Shown: positions 1-11,772, counted from the stretch's first letter. The stretch: 64,000 nt of DNA from Breviolum minutum Mf 1.05b.01 (GCA_000507305.1 DF239664.1:66834-130833), one strand, 5' to 3'. The notes: generated by a model from the sequence alone, not told the origin. Made by a program: numbers and translations.

Positions 1-32
<32 letters not shown>
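1..32. repeat. (CA)n microsatellite
   Basis: Sixteen CA dinucleotides run from the window edge, followed by a degenerate CCAAA/CCAAC tract to about position 93. Confidence 0.95.
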
Positions 33-34
<2 letters not shown>

Positions 35-108
35 ACACCACACACCACCAACCCAACCAAACCCAACCAAACCAAACCCAACCAACCAACAAGCCATGTT
101 GAAGCTGC

Positions 109-1363
109 ATGACTGGAGAGGCAAGGAACTTCGTGTTGCCACCTGAGGCAACGGCCGTTCAATCGGCCTCACCGGAACTGGCCTCAGAGGCTCCGGTGCC
201 GCCGGTGACGCCCAATGCCGTGGAGGCGGCCGCGGGCGACGCCACAGAAGCGCTTGGTATCATTGAGTCGCAGGGTGCGAGGCAAGGGGAAAAAACCCAC
301 TTGGGTGGTATGAGTGATAGGTTTTGTTTCATCTCTTGCCAAAACGGTTTTTGAGAGGTGAGTGCAAGCAGGCAGCTTCGTGCTACAGACTACGTGGAAG
401 CAAAAAACGACTTGGATTCAGACGGTTCTTATATGTTCTTAGTGCAATTGGATTGGTAAGAAACTTTGAATGATGTAGAATGGAAAAGAGAAAATTAGGA
501 AGAAGGGCTAGTACTTCAACGAAAACGACCTTGAAATTTATCCAACATTTGTTCTACTCGACTTGTTGTTGTCCAGGTCATTGAGTCTGCACCGTGTCAG
601 CAGTGGATGTTGGGAAAGTGACGACTGGGTGAATGAAGCCAAACCAAATAAGCTCATAGTGTCAGGATTTGCAAAAACAAAATTACCAAACATTCCTTGC
701 CAAAACCCCAAGTTCATCTCCCATCTAGATAAATCAATAGGATCAGACCAGATTATATAGATTGAATTAGGGTAGGTTAGGTTTGATTAGATCAGAATCA
801 GATTAGGCCCAGGATAGATTAGGTTAGGTTAGAGTAGAATTGGTTAGTTAGACAGATTAGGTTAGATTAGGTCAGATTAGATTAGCTTAGATAAGCTTAG
901 ATAGATAGATACTAATTACAGGCGATCAATCTTCCCGAACAAAAGGAATTTGCAGAGAAATCCAAGCACGAGTGGTTCCGAGGTGATAGGGCTGAAAGTG
1001 ATCCCTCAATTGGTGGCACGGGCAGCCGGGCAGTCTGCCAGAAGTTGAAATGCTTGTTTTGCAAGTAGAATGTTTGCTTCTTTCCCGAAATGGTTTACAT
1101 ATTTTAGACTTCAGAATCAGAAAACAGCATACTTTTTTAAAGATGCTGACGTTGACCAAAAAGACGGCAAAAACCAGTGATGTTTCGAAATTTTTGAGAA
1201 TCGACTGAAGTGGCAGACTTCACCATCTTTTTTTTTGCGATTTACAGCGATGGAACCAATACATCGCCGCGGCACCCAAATTGGGTGATCCGCCTTGGCG
1301 CATCCAACGTGGATGGCCGAGCTGTACAACTGGACGCCCGTTGGCACCTTGTTCAGAACCATG
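109..1363 (+). CDS. Partial unrecognised gene, three phase-compatible exons
   Basis: Three exons join in frame: about 109-274, 922-982 and 1248-1363, with donors GT, GT, GT and acceptors TTACAG|G and TTACAG|C. The first is rich in Ala, Glu and Pro (VLPPEATAVQSASPELASEA) and looks like a linker; the position 109 ATG may not be the true start, because the gene may begin before the window. The third encodes NWVIRLGASNVDGRAVQLDA, which looks like folded protein, but I do not recognise the family. It ends in phase 1 and I could not find the following exon before the next gene at 2.4 kb. Function unknown. Confidence 0.4.
275..921 (+). other. Intron-like stretch with degenerate TTAGG-type repeat
   Basis: I see no coding signal here. 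From about 768 to 918 the sequence is a degenerate array built on GATTAGGTTAG and GATTAGATCAG units. The rest is unremarkable. Confidence 0.5.
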
Positions 1364-2340
1364 GTTAGTGTAAGGCAACCAAGACAGGATTGAAGTGGAG
1401 CAAATGATAGGATATGATGGGATATGATAGGATACAGTTACAAGGATAGAAGTTTTTTTTTTTTTGTGGGTGGAGGCGCATTGATATTTTCCGCACATTT
1501 TTCACCTTGGCTTACTTTTGGATGGGGGGGGGGTCAAGTTGATATCCATGGACGGGAAAAACGCACACCCTCAGGACAATTTTGAGGCACCTCAGGCTGA
1601 GGATGCCCAGCTGGGGTAGAAATGCACACCAAAAATGAATTGAGGCACTTTTTCCATGGGAATTCTACAGTTTTAGGAGTGTGCTGTTGGTGCTGCAGTA
1701 GCTACCCAGGGTGCATATTGAAAAGGAACAGGTGTGGGGGGCCCCCTGTGTAGTTGTCAAAGTTGCCAGTGCGGCGCGTGGATTTGCCACACTTTTCCTG
1801 GTAATATGACATGACCCATGCCGTTGCTGCGCAATATTTAGGCCAAAATTCGTTCTTACCAGGCTTTTCTCAAAAGTTAATATCCGTGCCATGAATTGGG
1901 AAAGATATTGGCATAGTGGCAAAGAAAAAAGACACTTTAGAAAAGTACAAATGACACAGACCTTTTTCACTAGGCCTTGCGGTTAAGAAGCTAGGGTCAA
2001 ATCGGTAAAACTTGAAATAACACACACACACACACACTGACCATGGCCACTCCGCAGTCTTCATGATTTAAAGGACCATTGAGGACAAGTGGAAAAAAGG
2101 GGAGCATGTCACAAAAAAGTGTATGCTCGCCTTAAAGCTTGCACCTCAAGTGTACAGTTGTTTTAACAATTGATCCCGCCAAAGCAGCCGAAAGGCGTTT
2201 AGTGCTCGGGATTTGAATTGTTTTGAGCCTGACAAAAGAAGATACAAAAAAAACCAGTCAACTTCCATGAGCAGAAATTGATGGATCAGATGATTTGATA
2301 TAAAAAGGTTTCCAAGAATAAGTAACCCATCCTGCAACTC
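1364..2340. other. Non-coding stretch between genes
   Basis: No convincing exon was found on either strand. It contains a short (CA)n run near 2022-2038 and several homopolymer tracts. A final exon of the upstream gene may be hidden here. Confidence 0.35.
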
Positions 2341-2444
2341 CTTGAAGATCTACATTGCTACATTGAGCTGAGGACCTCCGCAGCTGTTCAGCGCCAGGAT
2401 TTGTTTTTGAGGACCACCCCCCCCGCCTTGGCGTCGCGACCGCC

Positions 2445-3702
2445 ATGGTGTTGCTGCGTGCCGTGTCCCGTGCCGGTCGTGCAGTTCCAGCGGCGGTTGG
2501 GAACCGCTGCTCGGCGGTTCCCAAGCTGCCGGTGAGCCTTCTCCAGGTCTGGGAGGAACGATATATTGCAAGTTGCATATTAAAAAAAAAGGCAAACACA
2601 ACGTGCTTTTTCCATGTTCTTCCGGTAGGAACTTATGGATTCACGGCAGTTCTTTTTAATAAATACGGGCTTTTTGGATGATTTGGAGGGACTTGCTGCC
2701 GAAGAATCATGAACTGTCATCCTTGTTTCAACTTCCATCATCGCCATTTCAATAGGAGATCAACTTCACAGCTCAAGGTTTTTTCACTATGGGTCGGTGA
2801 AAACCCGCAAGGCCAGCAGTGACAGCATGCCCTACCTGCCTGTCGACATGGTCTTTCGCTTCTTTCCGCGTTGGACACGCGACAAGGTGGCTCGAAGATG
2901 TTGTAAAGTTCGGTGATATTTTCATTTTTTTTGAAGGCCTTTGATCAATGGTTTGCTGGTAGTTACACTCCAGGAAACTAACATATCCCACCTGGGGAAA
3001 AGGAAAATCATTTTCAACAGTGCCCTAGTAGTGGGAGATGGATTTGTCGCATGTGTTCCCACCAGATATATACACACATTCAAAATTTATGATATGTAAA
3101 TTCATATGTATATTTGTATATATATATATATATTATATTTCTAAACATTAGATATAGACACGCTCCTTTACTGCAACAGGTGATTTTGTCAATTCAGGGT
3201 ACGAATCAAGATCCAGATGCATGTGGTCCATTGGTAAGCCTTTGTTGGCCAATAAAAAGGAATGTTCATGCTGCGACCTTGGAAATGTGTTATAGCTTCT
3301 CAGGGGTTGTTGTGGGTCATTTCGTTTAGGTTCACCATGTTTCACCCAGTTTTTCCAATTTTTTTCCTTTTTTTGAGACTTGGCTGGCCTAGAGTTCAGG
3401 TGCGATTCTTCTACTGGTACTATGTGGTCTCCTTTTTGATGGGTGTCTTGGTTTGTTTGGGTGAGTTTTCACCTTGAATGATCGGGGGATCCACCCTCAG
3501 CAGCTTCAAGCGAACCTGAGTTTGTTAAGAGAATGTTGAGATAATCGTGGGATGGCCGCTGGTGGGATGTTTTTTTTTGGTTGGTTCCCAAGGACTTGGC
3601 GTCTTGCTGGGCTATTTGCACACACCTTATGCCTGTGATAACTATGATCACTTCGCAGAGACTCCGCTTTACAATTGGGTTTGGGAACCCAGCACCCAGT
3701 GA
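2445..3702 (+). CDS. Small one-span membrane protein, probably mitochondrial, tandem copy 1
   Basis: Four exons: 2445-2531, 2812-2886, 3400-3442 and 3593-3702, giving 104 residues and stop TGA. All donors are GT here. The N-terminus MVLLRAVSRAGRAV is rich in Arg, Ala and Val without acidic residues, like a mitochondrial presequence (inference). Exon 2 encodes SMPYLPVDMVFRFFPRWTRD. Exons 3 and 4 together form one hydrophobic span (FYWYYVVSFLMGLGVLLGYL), and the tail NYDHFAETPLYNWVWEPSTQ is acidic and aromatic. The size and shape suit an accessory subunit of an inner-membrane complex, but I cannot name the family. The exon structure is confirmed by the second copy 2 kb downstream. Confidence 0.75.
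2964..3045. repeat. Diverged copy of the 62033-62126 element
   Basis: TATCCCACCTGGGGAAAAGG and the following AAAATCA-TTCAA-GTGCC core match the later element closely, but the right inverted repeat has decayed. It sits in the second intron of the small-protein gene copy 1. Confidence 0.7.
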
Positions 3703-3987
3703 GTTGTGGAAGGAAGGCAGGAAGATGATCGCAGAATAACATTACATATGTTTCCTTTGATCTAGAATTCTTTTGCATAGGTTTACAGTTGGTTTGATGT
3801 GAATCTTGGGTGATGCTGTCAATATGGGGCCTTGAGATCTATCAGATCGTATTTACATTGACTTGAGATGATTTGTAGATGACCACCGTTTCCGTGGACT
3901 GAGACCAAATCGAGCTTAGCAAAGACCGGGCAGCTTGAAGAGAACCTCCGCGTGAAGGTTCACCATTTCTACCCACAAACTGAGTAG
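3579..3987 (+). repeat. Duplicated last exon plus 3' flank, copy 1
   Basis: This block of 409 bp pairs with 5579-5987, exactly 2000 bp away. I count nine differences. It covers the final exon and about 285 bp after the stop, probably the 3' untranslated region. Introns of the two genes outside it do not align. Confidence 0.9.
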
Positions 3988-4376
3988 ATTTGGAGCAAGT
4001 GAGAGGCACCACCGCGACGACTCGGCAAGAAAATTGCAGAAAAGAGGGCCCCGAAAAAAAAAGCGCAGCAAGGTTGCAAGAGGTTGTGTTGAGACAGGCT
4101 CAGGTGGTAAGAGCTGGATGAAAAAAGGATCTGGCCAGTTGACATCATGGAATCATGCGTTCCATTATTTTGCATTGGAAATAGGAGATATGAAAAAAGA
4201 TTACATTTTTTTGTTTTCTATATCATTCCTTGGCATCTCACCCAAAAAAACGCCACAACTCGTTGCTAAAAATGTGTGCTGGTTTCAACCACCTGAAAGA
4301 AAAACATCGGTAAAAAACCACCGGTAAAGTCTGGGCTCATTCGGCTCGTCGTTGCAGCCCCCACCTGACAGCAGCA

Positions 4377-4841
4377 ATGGCGCTCCTGCGTGCTGCGGCA
4401 CGGATGGCGGGTACCGCCACGCGGGTGACCGGCACCGCCAAGATGCCAAAGAGTTTGGTGATGGTCCGGACCCTGGCTGGGTGATTTTTGGTTGATCTTG
4501 TAGAGGTGGATCAGATTTGATGAGTTTTTTTCCCAAAGGTACAATTTAATATATATGCATATATATATATATACATATTATACATGTTATATATATATAT
4601 ATTTATGTGTTATGAATCCAAAAGGAGTTGGAGCATCCTGGAGTGATGCCAACGTTTGGTCAGCCCGCCACGTGAACGGACTCTACGGGCTTGATGTTTT
4701 TGAAAGGCCAGCAGCGAGAGCATGCCATACCTCCCTGTGGATATGGTCTTTCGCTTCTTCCCCCGCTGGACGCGTGACAAGGTCTGAAGATTTGAGAGTG
4801 CAAACGCAACGACGACGATGACGATGAGGATGACGATGACG

Positions 4842-4912
<71 letters not shown>

Positions 4913-5702
4913 CATGATGGTGGTGGTGGTGATTTTCATGGTGACGGTACTGGGGCAAAACTTAGATTCAAAGAAGTTATTACTTAGCCAGCCTCGCCAT
5001 GGTTTTGGTTACACATGTTACATGCACAGGGAGATGCAATTAGCCCCCATTTGTATCAGTACAACACTCACCCCGAACCTTTTTGTATACTGTCTACTGT
5101 ATACAATGTCATCTATACTGTGTGACTATATGCTGTACATTGTTGTACAGTTATGATGTCATGCATAGATTTAGTACATACTGTATACACATATTTCTGT
5201 ATACTGTATACATATAATATATGCCTATTTAGATATATATAGATGCGTACAACTCCGATTGGACCGGCTTTACCTGTCGGAAAAGAGTTTTCGCCGCAAG
5301 CTTTGACAGCACAGGTGCGATTCTTCTACTGGTACTACGTGGTCTCCTTCCTGATGGGCGTTTTGGCATTTAGATCATTTTGGAGGGTGGATATTGGTGG
5401 TTTTTTGTTTGAACCTGTGAATTTCCAAGTAGAAGTTCCGATTTTTTTCTGGCCCTGTTTGCCGAAATTCGCCAAAAATTGTGAGTGGGTTCATGCATGA
5501 CATTTTTCAGGCATGGATGCTACTCGCATATGTGCCTGGCACAATGAAGAATGAGAGTGCCGTATAATTTCATTCATGGGTTGGTTCCGAAGGACTTGGC
5601 GTCTTGCTGGGCTATTTGCACACACCTTATGCCTGTGATAACTATGATCACTTCGCAGAGACTCCGCTTTACAATTGGGTTTGGGAACCCAGCACCCAGT
5701 GA
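4377..5702 (+). CDS. Small one-span membrane protein, probably mitochondrial, tandem copy 2
   Basis: Four exons, 4377-4457, 4707-4781, 5315-5357 and 5593-5702, give 102 residues with the same phases as copy 1. The third intron begins with GC where copy 1 has GT. The N-terminus (MALLRAAARMAGTATRVTGT) differs from copy 1 but keeps its Arg/Ala-rich, acid-free character. Exons 2 and 3 differ from copy 1 mostly at synonymous sites, and the coding part of exon 4 is identical. That pattern says both copies are under selection to keep the protein. Family not recognised. Confidence 0.75.
4804..4926. repeat. (ATG/GAT)n trinucleotide repeat in intron
   Basis: A near-perfect GAT repeat of about 100 bp lies in the second intron of copy 2. 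Any open frame through it (poly-Met, poly-Asp, poly-His) is a by-product. Confidence 0.95.
5085..5245. repeat. GTATAC-rich palindromic tract
   Basis: TACTGTATAC and close variants recur many times, often as short palindromes, within the second intron of copy 2. The tract could form small hairpins or cruciforms. Confidence 0.6.
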
Positions 5703-5987
5703 GTTGTGGAAGGAAGGCAGGAAGATGATCGCAGAATGATATTACATATGTTTCCTTTGATCTAGAATTCTCTTGCATAGGTTTACAGTTGGTTTGATAT
5801 GAATCTGGGGTGATGCTGTCAATATGGGGCCTTGAGATCTATCAGATCGTATTTACATTGACTTGAGATGATTTGTAGATGACCACCGTTTCCCTGGACT
5901 GAGACCAAATCGAGCTTAGCAAAGACCGGGCAGCTTGAAGAGAACCTCCGCGTGAAGGTTCACCATTTCTACCCGCAGACTGAGTAG
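5579..5987 (+). repeat. Duplicated last exon plus 3' flank, copy 2
   Basis: Partner of 3579-3987. Similarity stops at an AGAGTAGAGT run just after 5987. Confidence 0.9.
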
Positions 5988-7227
5988 AGTAGAGTAGAGT
6001 TTCCCATATTTGAACGAGATTGGGTTTGGTGTGCAATGAACTAAGGTGATACTCAACATTCACAACTGAGATTTGAACAGAATTCTTTTTTTAAAATTGT
6101 CAAGCTCAATGCTGATTTGATTGCCATACCCATTGGTTGCAATTTGAAGTGTTTCCGTGCCAGACTAAAATGACTTGGGATTGGGAAGCCGAAGTGTGGA
6201 GATGTATGATGTTTTACCATCACCAAAGGCATATAGATGGCACTTACCTGCAGTGTATCACCAAAAATAGTTCTTTTTTACAACGGAGCAGCCTGATTTC
6301 GGAGCATTCTGGTTCGTTTTCTTTAGAAGCTACTTGTCTTTTTTAACAGCAATGTTGTTTGTTGGGAGAGTTTGGTTTTGGAAATCTCGGCAAACTTGAT
6401 CGGGTCATCTGGTCATTCAGAGACATATTAACGAATACATACCCTGCAAGTTTTTTACCCACATTTTTGAGACCAAAAGTTGATAATGGAACTTCAAGCC
6501 TCAGTAACATGAAGGATGAGAGGTGTACGAGATACAGCTCCCTGTTGATTTGCTTATGACACGTGACTTTTCCTGATAGCATGAGGTAGCACTTGAGATT
6601 TTCTGAGAAAAACTCCTAGCATTTTGAATCATTAAATCTCGCTCGCCTGAGCCAAAGTGCGTGGCTCTGAGTTGAAATAGAAATGAGAAAACTGACAGCT
6701 TCGGAAGCAATCCCATTTTCCACCACTCGGCAATAGTTCTGAGATTTTTTTCTGGGTAGCCGGTGATCTTTTTAGTAGGGTGTAGCGCAGAAATCACTAG
6801 AGTTACTAGAGATTGCAGGTATATTGAATGGGGTTCTGTAGGGAGGATTTCTCAGGGCCAACATCGTGCAGTTCCGCGTAGTTTGTCAATGGTTTTAATT
6901 CATTCCCACAGATGGGTTTCTGGAAAACCTCCTGCAAAGCCATGTAGGTTTTCCCGGTTAAATGCAACCTTTTGTATGTCTCTTCCCGACGGTTTTGCCA
7001 TGAGATGCGGAAGTGGAGAACACCGCTGACATCTGATAGGCCTTGCATTTTCTGCGTGGCTGCCATTTGAGCGCAGAAAAATTACAGAAAGAAGAAACCA
7101 AGGAAGATTTGAGGAAGTTGCATGAAGTTGTAAGATTTGAAAACTAAGGAATGAATTGAATCTGCTTGATTCGCAAGCCTGCAACAACTTTGACGACTTG
7201 TTATCCCAGTTACCCACCGAAATTCAG
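5988..7227. other. Non-coding stretch
   Basis: I see no exon that satisfies both splice signals and coding character on either strand, and no strong repeat. Confidence 0.4.
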
Positions 7228-7638
7228 GTGCTTACGCATCTCCTTCGCAGTGCTAAGTGCCACATGTGCCGGTAGTACCTCGGGCTGAGCCATGGGTGGC
7301 AGAGAGGAATCCTTGAAGTATTGGCTTGAAAGGGATTGTTACTTATGGGCACCCCCAGAATCCCAAACCACGGGGCCCCAAAACCACCACCAAGCCCCAA
7401 CATGTTTTCCCAAGTCTTCCAACTTAAACTTTTGCCCATCGGGAATCCTGAAGCGACCGGATCATTTCAGGGTTTCAGCCAGCCACTTCCAGTTTGGTCG
7501 GTAAATCCACCCGATTTTTTTGGGTCAAAAACCTTGAGGTATTTTAGCACGACTGAGTTGTCGTCCATGCAGTCCGGTGGCTTCGCATGGGCTCTCATGG
7601 ATGATGGAGATCACAGGCGTGCAGTGAAACGGACATAG
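7228..7638 (+). CDS. Candidate exons ending in a stop, unrecognised
   Basis: Two weak exon candidates: 7228-7271 (VLTHLLRSAKCHMC, bounded by TTCAG and GTAG) and 7573-7638 (SGGFAWALMDDGDHRRAVKR then TAG), preceded by CATGCAG. Whether they belong together is unknown. They may be the end of a gene whose other exons I could not find. Confidence 0.25.
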
Positions 7639-7847
7639 TTTTTTTGTTGCAGACTTGCAGGCATGGAAGATTGGAAGATAGGATTTGCAAGCATGGAAGG
7701 GGAGAGATCAGTTAAACGTTTGTAAATTCATCCTTTTACATGGGACTCCAGATTATATGATTTTTAATTATTCATTTTGATTCGATTTTTGAACCGGTTG
7801 AAATGAAGACATAGGAAGGGCAAAAACACCATCCCCACTGAACAAAT

Positions 7848-8024
7848 ATGCGAGGCGTGTTGCAGTTACTGGCAGCTCGAGAAGAGCTAAAACATCACTA
7901 TGCAGGCAGCTGCTATGTGCCTGGACGATTTCCCAGTGTTGCTTTTGATGGGGAAGGTGTTAAGGCAACAAAACGCCTGGGTTTGGAAAAACATCAAGCG
8001 GTCAAGTATCTAACCCTCTCATAG
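7848..8024 (+). CDS. Short open frame or terminal exon, 58 codons
   Basis: An ATG at 7848 opens a frame to TAG at 8022-8024. Part of it reads REELKHHYAGSCYVPGRFPS, which looks coding. TTGCAG before 7866 would also serve as an acceptor, so it may be a last exon rather than a complete gene. No family recognised. Confidence 0.35.
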   Translation: MRGVLQLLAAREELKHHYAGSCYVPGRFPSVAFDGEGVKATKRLGLEKHQAVKYLTLS

Positions 8025-8422
8025 TTATGAAGGGTGTCTCTAAGGGTCTTCGTCTTCTCTTTGGTGTTGTTGGAATGCGGATGGTGGTGTGGCATGTCGC
8101 ATCCATTGTACTGAACGAAGTTGGCTATATATACATGTTTTTTACACACACACACACACGTACACTTTCTTTTAACTTTTTTGGAACACACTATGTACAT
8201 GTACTATCATGTAGTGGACATTCATTCTGTTCCATGTGTCTACGATCACATCTCAAAATTAAGGGGTACCCAAGTAATCCCAATCATCGATTTTTGGATC
8301 AATTCTATATTTTGAGCTGGGGCCATATTTATACACATGTATATCATCTCACATATACATTTATAAAATGCATTTTGAAAGACGCATATGACAAATCCTT
8401 CCCCGTTTTCTCGTTCCCCAAG

Positions 8423-8503
8423 GCGCGTCGACGTAGTGGTTTAGCAATGGCCCTGCTGCTGCAGTCGCTGTGTATGATGCTTTTTTATAGTTTCATGGCA
8501 TGA
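8423..8503 (+). CDS. Candidate exon with hydrophobic segment
   Basis: After CCCCAAG|G the frame gives ARRRSGLAMALLLQSLCMML, an Arg-rich start followed by a hydrophobic run. The 3' limit is unclear. Confidence 0.2.
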   Translation, partial: ARRRSGLAMALLLQSLCMMLFYSFMA

Positions 8504-8504
8504 A

Positions 8505-8690
8505 ATCATGGGTTCCTTAAGGGTTCATAGGGATTCATTAGGAGTTCATGGTTGTTGATAACCACTTCATAAGGTCATTCTTGGAAGATGGTTGGTTGAT
8601 GAACATTTGAAGTTTTCACCATGGGATTAGGGGTTCATACTTGTTGATAGTTCCTTAATAAGGCCTTAACGCTTGAGGGGGTTGGAAGTG
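8505..8690. repeat. Degenerate GGTTCATA / CCTTAAGG-type repeats
   Basis: Variants of GGTTCAT and TTGTTGATA-TTCCTTAA recur several times, suggesting an old minisatellite or foldback. Related CCTTAAGG-like words recur near 10005-10080 and 26205-26265. Confidence 0.4.
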
Positions 8691-8721
8691 ACATGATTCT
8701 TATTGGGAGAAAACCAAAAAC

Positions 8722-9428
8722 ATGAGGTCAATTCACAGCGTTAAGCCGTTGATTCTCGAGGCAATCAGCCCTTGTGGCGTTCTCTGTTCCTGGTGGCTGA
8801 ACTTTTCGTGCTTCTTGGTTTCGGCGGTTTCGGCGGTTTGGGGTCTTGCCATGGAAAAATTGGGGTTTTCGTGTGAGACCTGCTACGAAAAAATCGATTC
8901 AGCCAAGGTATGAAAAACTTTTGGACTGCCATCAATCCGTGGATCTTTTTTTTGGGGGTGCGATGTGCCAAAGTTAGACACAATTGTTTTGGCCATGTTG
9001 AAACTAAAAGCTAAGACAGGAGCCTGAAAGCATGCAACTTCATGATAAATTGGACTTGACACACCAGCTCTTGTGTCAAAAACGCTTTCCCTTCGCGCAA
9101 AATTGTCCCAAACAAAGACTTGGCGTCAAAAAACCGTCAGTGAGTGACGAGTGACTGGGATTGGGATTGGCCTGAAGAATGCTTGCTGCCAAGGTTGATT
9201 TGTAGCTATCAGGATCTCACTTTGGCATCTGATGAGTTAGGAGATTTCGTGGTGCGCGCTGGCGCTGGGGCAGGCTCACCACAAATGGCGGGTAGCGAGG
9301 GAGAGGGATGAGACGTGGGGGTAAGAAGAGGAAGATGAAATACCTGTGCGTTTCTGCCATGCAAGGTCAGGTGTCGTATACCTGTGTTTGTTTTGCGTCG
9401 TTGATCAACAGCGATTTTCATTGAGTGA
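8722..9428 (+). CDS. Small unrecognised gene, three exons
   Basis: Exons 8722-8907, 9213-9291 and 9412-9428 join in frame (phases 0 and 1) and end in TGA, giving about 94 residues. The first begins at an ATG and holds a hydrophobic stretch (WWLNFSCFLVSAVSAVWGLA) followed by a Cys-containing part, CETCYEKIDSAK. The second encodes DLTLASDELGDFVVRAGAG. A single membrane anchor or signal region is likely. The last exon is only 17 bp and is the weakest part; another frame of the same region (RFSLSDADSQHLRKLVAS then stop) is also open. Confidence 0.4.
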
Positions 9429-9880
9429 TGCAGATTCCCAGCATTTGCGCAAGCTTGTCGCCTCGTGACAGGAATTGCGTGGGCTTGCACTGCCTTATGC
9501 TTTGAGGTCATTGGACAACTGGACAACTTGTTGATTCACGATGACCACCGCGAAATGTTTTTTGGGAGAAAAAAATCGGCGTTTTTTATTTTTTATTTTT
9601 ATGGGCATTGAATCTAGCTTTTTGTCATCCTCATCCCCCTTTTCGTTTTTGCCGTTTGACCATTGAAACTCTAGTTATTTACAACTGTAAGTATAATATA
9701 GACAGTTATAGACATAATCGGATACTATATATTATATATATATATATACAACTGCTCAATTTTTCATGGAAGGTCCTCACCTGCTTCCTTCTGATGGTTA
9801 AAATCCCTCTCCGAAAGTCATGGGAAGTTGATCCCATGGAGCTGTCGACCGGGTAATTTATATCTCCTCAAGGTGGTTGG

Positions 9881-9949
9881 CCTGATTTCTGATACATCAA
9901 CTTATGGCTAGTTAACCGAACCTAACGAACTTCCCCCTCAGAAATCAGG
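9881..9949. repeat. Small foldback, 12-bp perfect inverted repeat
   Basis: CCTGATTTCTGA at 9881-9892 pairs exactly with TCAGAAATCAGG at 9938-9949, with 45 bp between them. It may be a MITE remnant. Confidence 0.6.
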
Positions 9950-10109
9950 GTTAACTAAGGGACCCGTTATTCATGGAAACCAATTCTTTTTTGAAGCTCC
10001 ATCCCTAAGAAGTTCAAGAAGCTCCCTAAGGTTAATAATGGTTCCCCCCAACATTCCCTAAGGGTTTCCCCAAGGGTACCACCCCGACAGTTTCATGTCT
10101 CCCTGATAG

Positions 10110-11274
10110 GCGCCTTACCTGGCGAAGCACCGTAGCTGGCCGTTGCCCCTGTCTGCTGTGGCGGTGGTCCGTGTGTTGGCTTGCGCCGTGGGGCTGGCAG
10201 TCTTCACCACCTACGTGCCGCGGAGAAAAAATGGGCGAAACTCTGGGTGTCAATGACATGGTGAAATTTTCCATGAGATACTGTATAGTTATAGACTATA
10301 GATATATAGAATATGCCTTTCACATTTCATGCATAATTTGAGTTTACTTTTGACAAACATATTTGGAAATATATGGGAGGTTTCACGAGTCAGCATTAAA
10401 AAAATCGGGGAAATTGTTTGTAACAGAATCTGCTGGTAGTTTTTTGTACAGGGTCACCTTCCAGTCCGTGAAGGTACGTCGCGTCCCTGGCAGCATGCAA
10501 AAACGCAAATAATGTGTATGTATACAGAGGCATTGGCACATGTGGGTGCCCCGAAACTATCTATACATGATACATCTAAAACAAAACACACATTGCCAGG
10601 ATGTATATCTATATATATAATATTTATATTTACACATCAGAATGATTAGACTCTTTATATGTGTGATGTTTTTTTTTTCGGTTGCCCCTGTGTTTTCGTT
10701 GCCCCAAAACAATCCTCAGGACTGGGCCTTTGCAGCCTTGATGTCCATTGGTTTAATGGAGTTGTCTCGCCTGGCCACGCAGGAAGGCAGGTGAGTTGGG
10801 GGGTTCAGTTGGGAATGTCATGGGTTTTTCCACCCAAAAAAAGACCAGATCTCCCAGCGTTTTTTTTCCCAAATTGGAGGGAATGAAACATTCAATGAGC
10901 ATCTTTTGCGGTGGTGATATGTAGATACATGTGTAGACATTATGGTAAGCTATCTTCATGGGTTTAAGATGGATAAGATATGCTAGTCACCATCACTTAT
11001 TTGGAAGCAGACATTAAAAAAATGGATGAGATAGAGATGGGTTTTGGTTGGGGGAAAAGCCGAGCTGCTGGCTGAAGCTCCAGGCGATGCCCATTGCGCC
11101 CGCCTGTGCCGTCGTGGTAGCGCCTTGTGCGCCCTGGGCGCCTTGCTGGCCTTGCGCTGCACCTGGCGGCAGCTGCGCCGCGCGGCGGCGCGGCGCCGGG
11201 GCGAATCGGCGGATTCAGATGCGGACAGCATCAAACGTGTGCCTGAAGCAGCAACCAACAAGCCTGGTTATTAG
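10110..11274 (+). CDS. Small protein with two to three hydrophobic segments, unrecognised
   Basis: Exons 10110-10222, 10453-10474, 10720-10786 and 11084-11274 are phase-consistent and end in TAG. The donors would be GA, GT and GC and the acceptors are all AG|G. Hydrophobic segments are SAVAVVRVLACAVGLAVFTT, WAFAALMSIGLMELSRLA and SALCALGALLALRCTW. The C-terminus is Arg-rich then acidic. The true start codon is not found; an upstream exon (SWEVDPMELST, near 9818-9852) is possible. A plastid or other organelle membrane protein is one option, but nothing proves it. Confidence 0.45.
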
Positions 11275-11772
11275 CTGTATTTATAGGGGATTATACCTAT
11301 TATACCCAGTTTGATGTAAATGTGATTGTTTTTGTTTGTGGTTTTCCTTTTCAAGTAAAAGGTGGGGGGGATTCTTCATCTTTTTAGAGCTTTGGAGAAA
11401 ACATTTTTTTTTGGAACATGTTTTCCACTTGAATTGTTTCTCGTTGTCAGAAGATTTAAGGTGGATAGCAGCATCGAAAATCTGGGTTCCAGCCGGTCTG
11501 ACGAGTGAGGCTGGGAATACAAAATCAGAAAGGCTGCAGCTTTCAAGCTGAGGAGGAATCAAAGGTCAATGCGGTCAATGTTCTAATCAAAAGCAAACCT
11601 TTCTACCATAAATCTTTGGAAGTGGAAAATTACCCTAAATCAAAAGTAACTCATCTTGGAGGGACCCATTTTCCACTTCCATGATTATAGGAGAAAGAGT
11701 ATTCTGTTTGGGTCGAATTGTGAGAAGTCAGAACATTTCCACCCCGTAACTTTAACACAAATCAGCGTTTAG

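Noticed and set aside
4610..5156. Open frames of poly-Met, poly-Asp, poly-His or poly-Ile around 4.8 kb, and similar ones near 15.3, 37.8 and 52.9 kb
   Set aside because: They are translations of GAT/ATG microsatellites in introns, with no flanking protein-like sequence or splice sites.
5085..5245. Possible replication origin or CRISPR-like array from repeated TACTGTATAC
   Set aside because: Repeats are short, irregular and palindromic with no unique spacers; best seen as an AT-rich intronic tract.
9209..9526. Minus-strand frame of about 105 codons
   Set aside because: It overlaps plus-strand exons with good splice sites; its codon pattern mirrors theirs.
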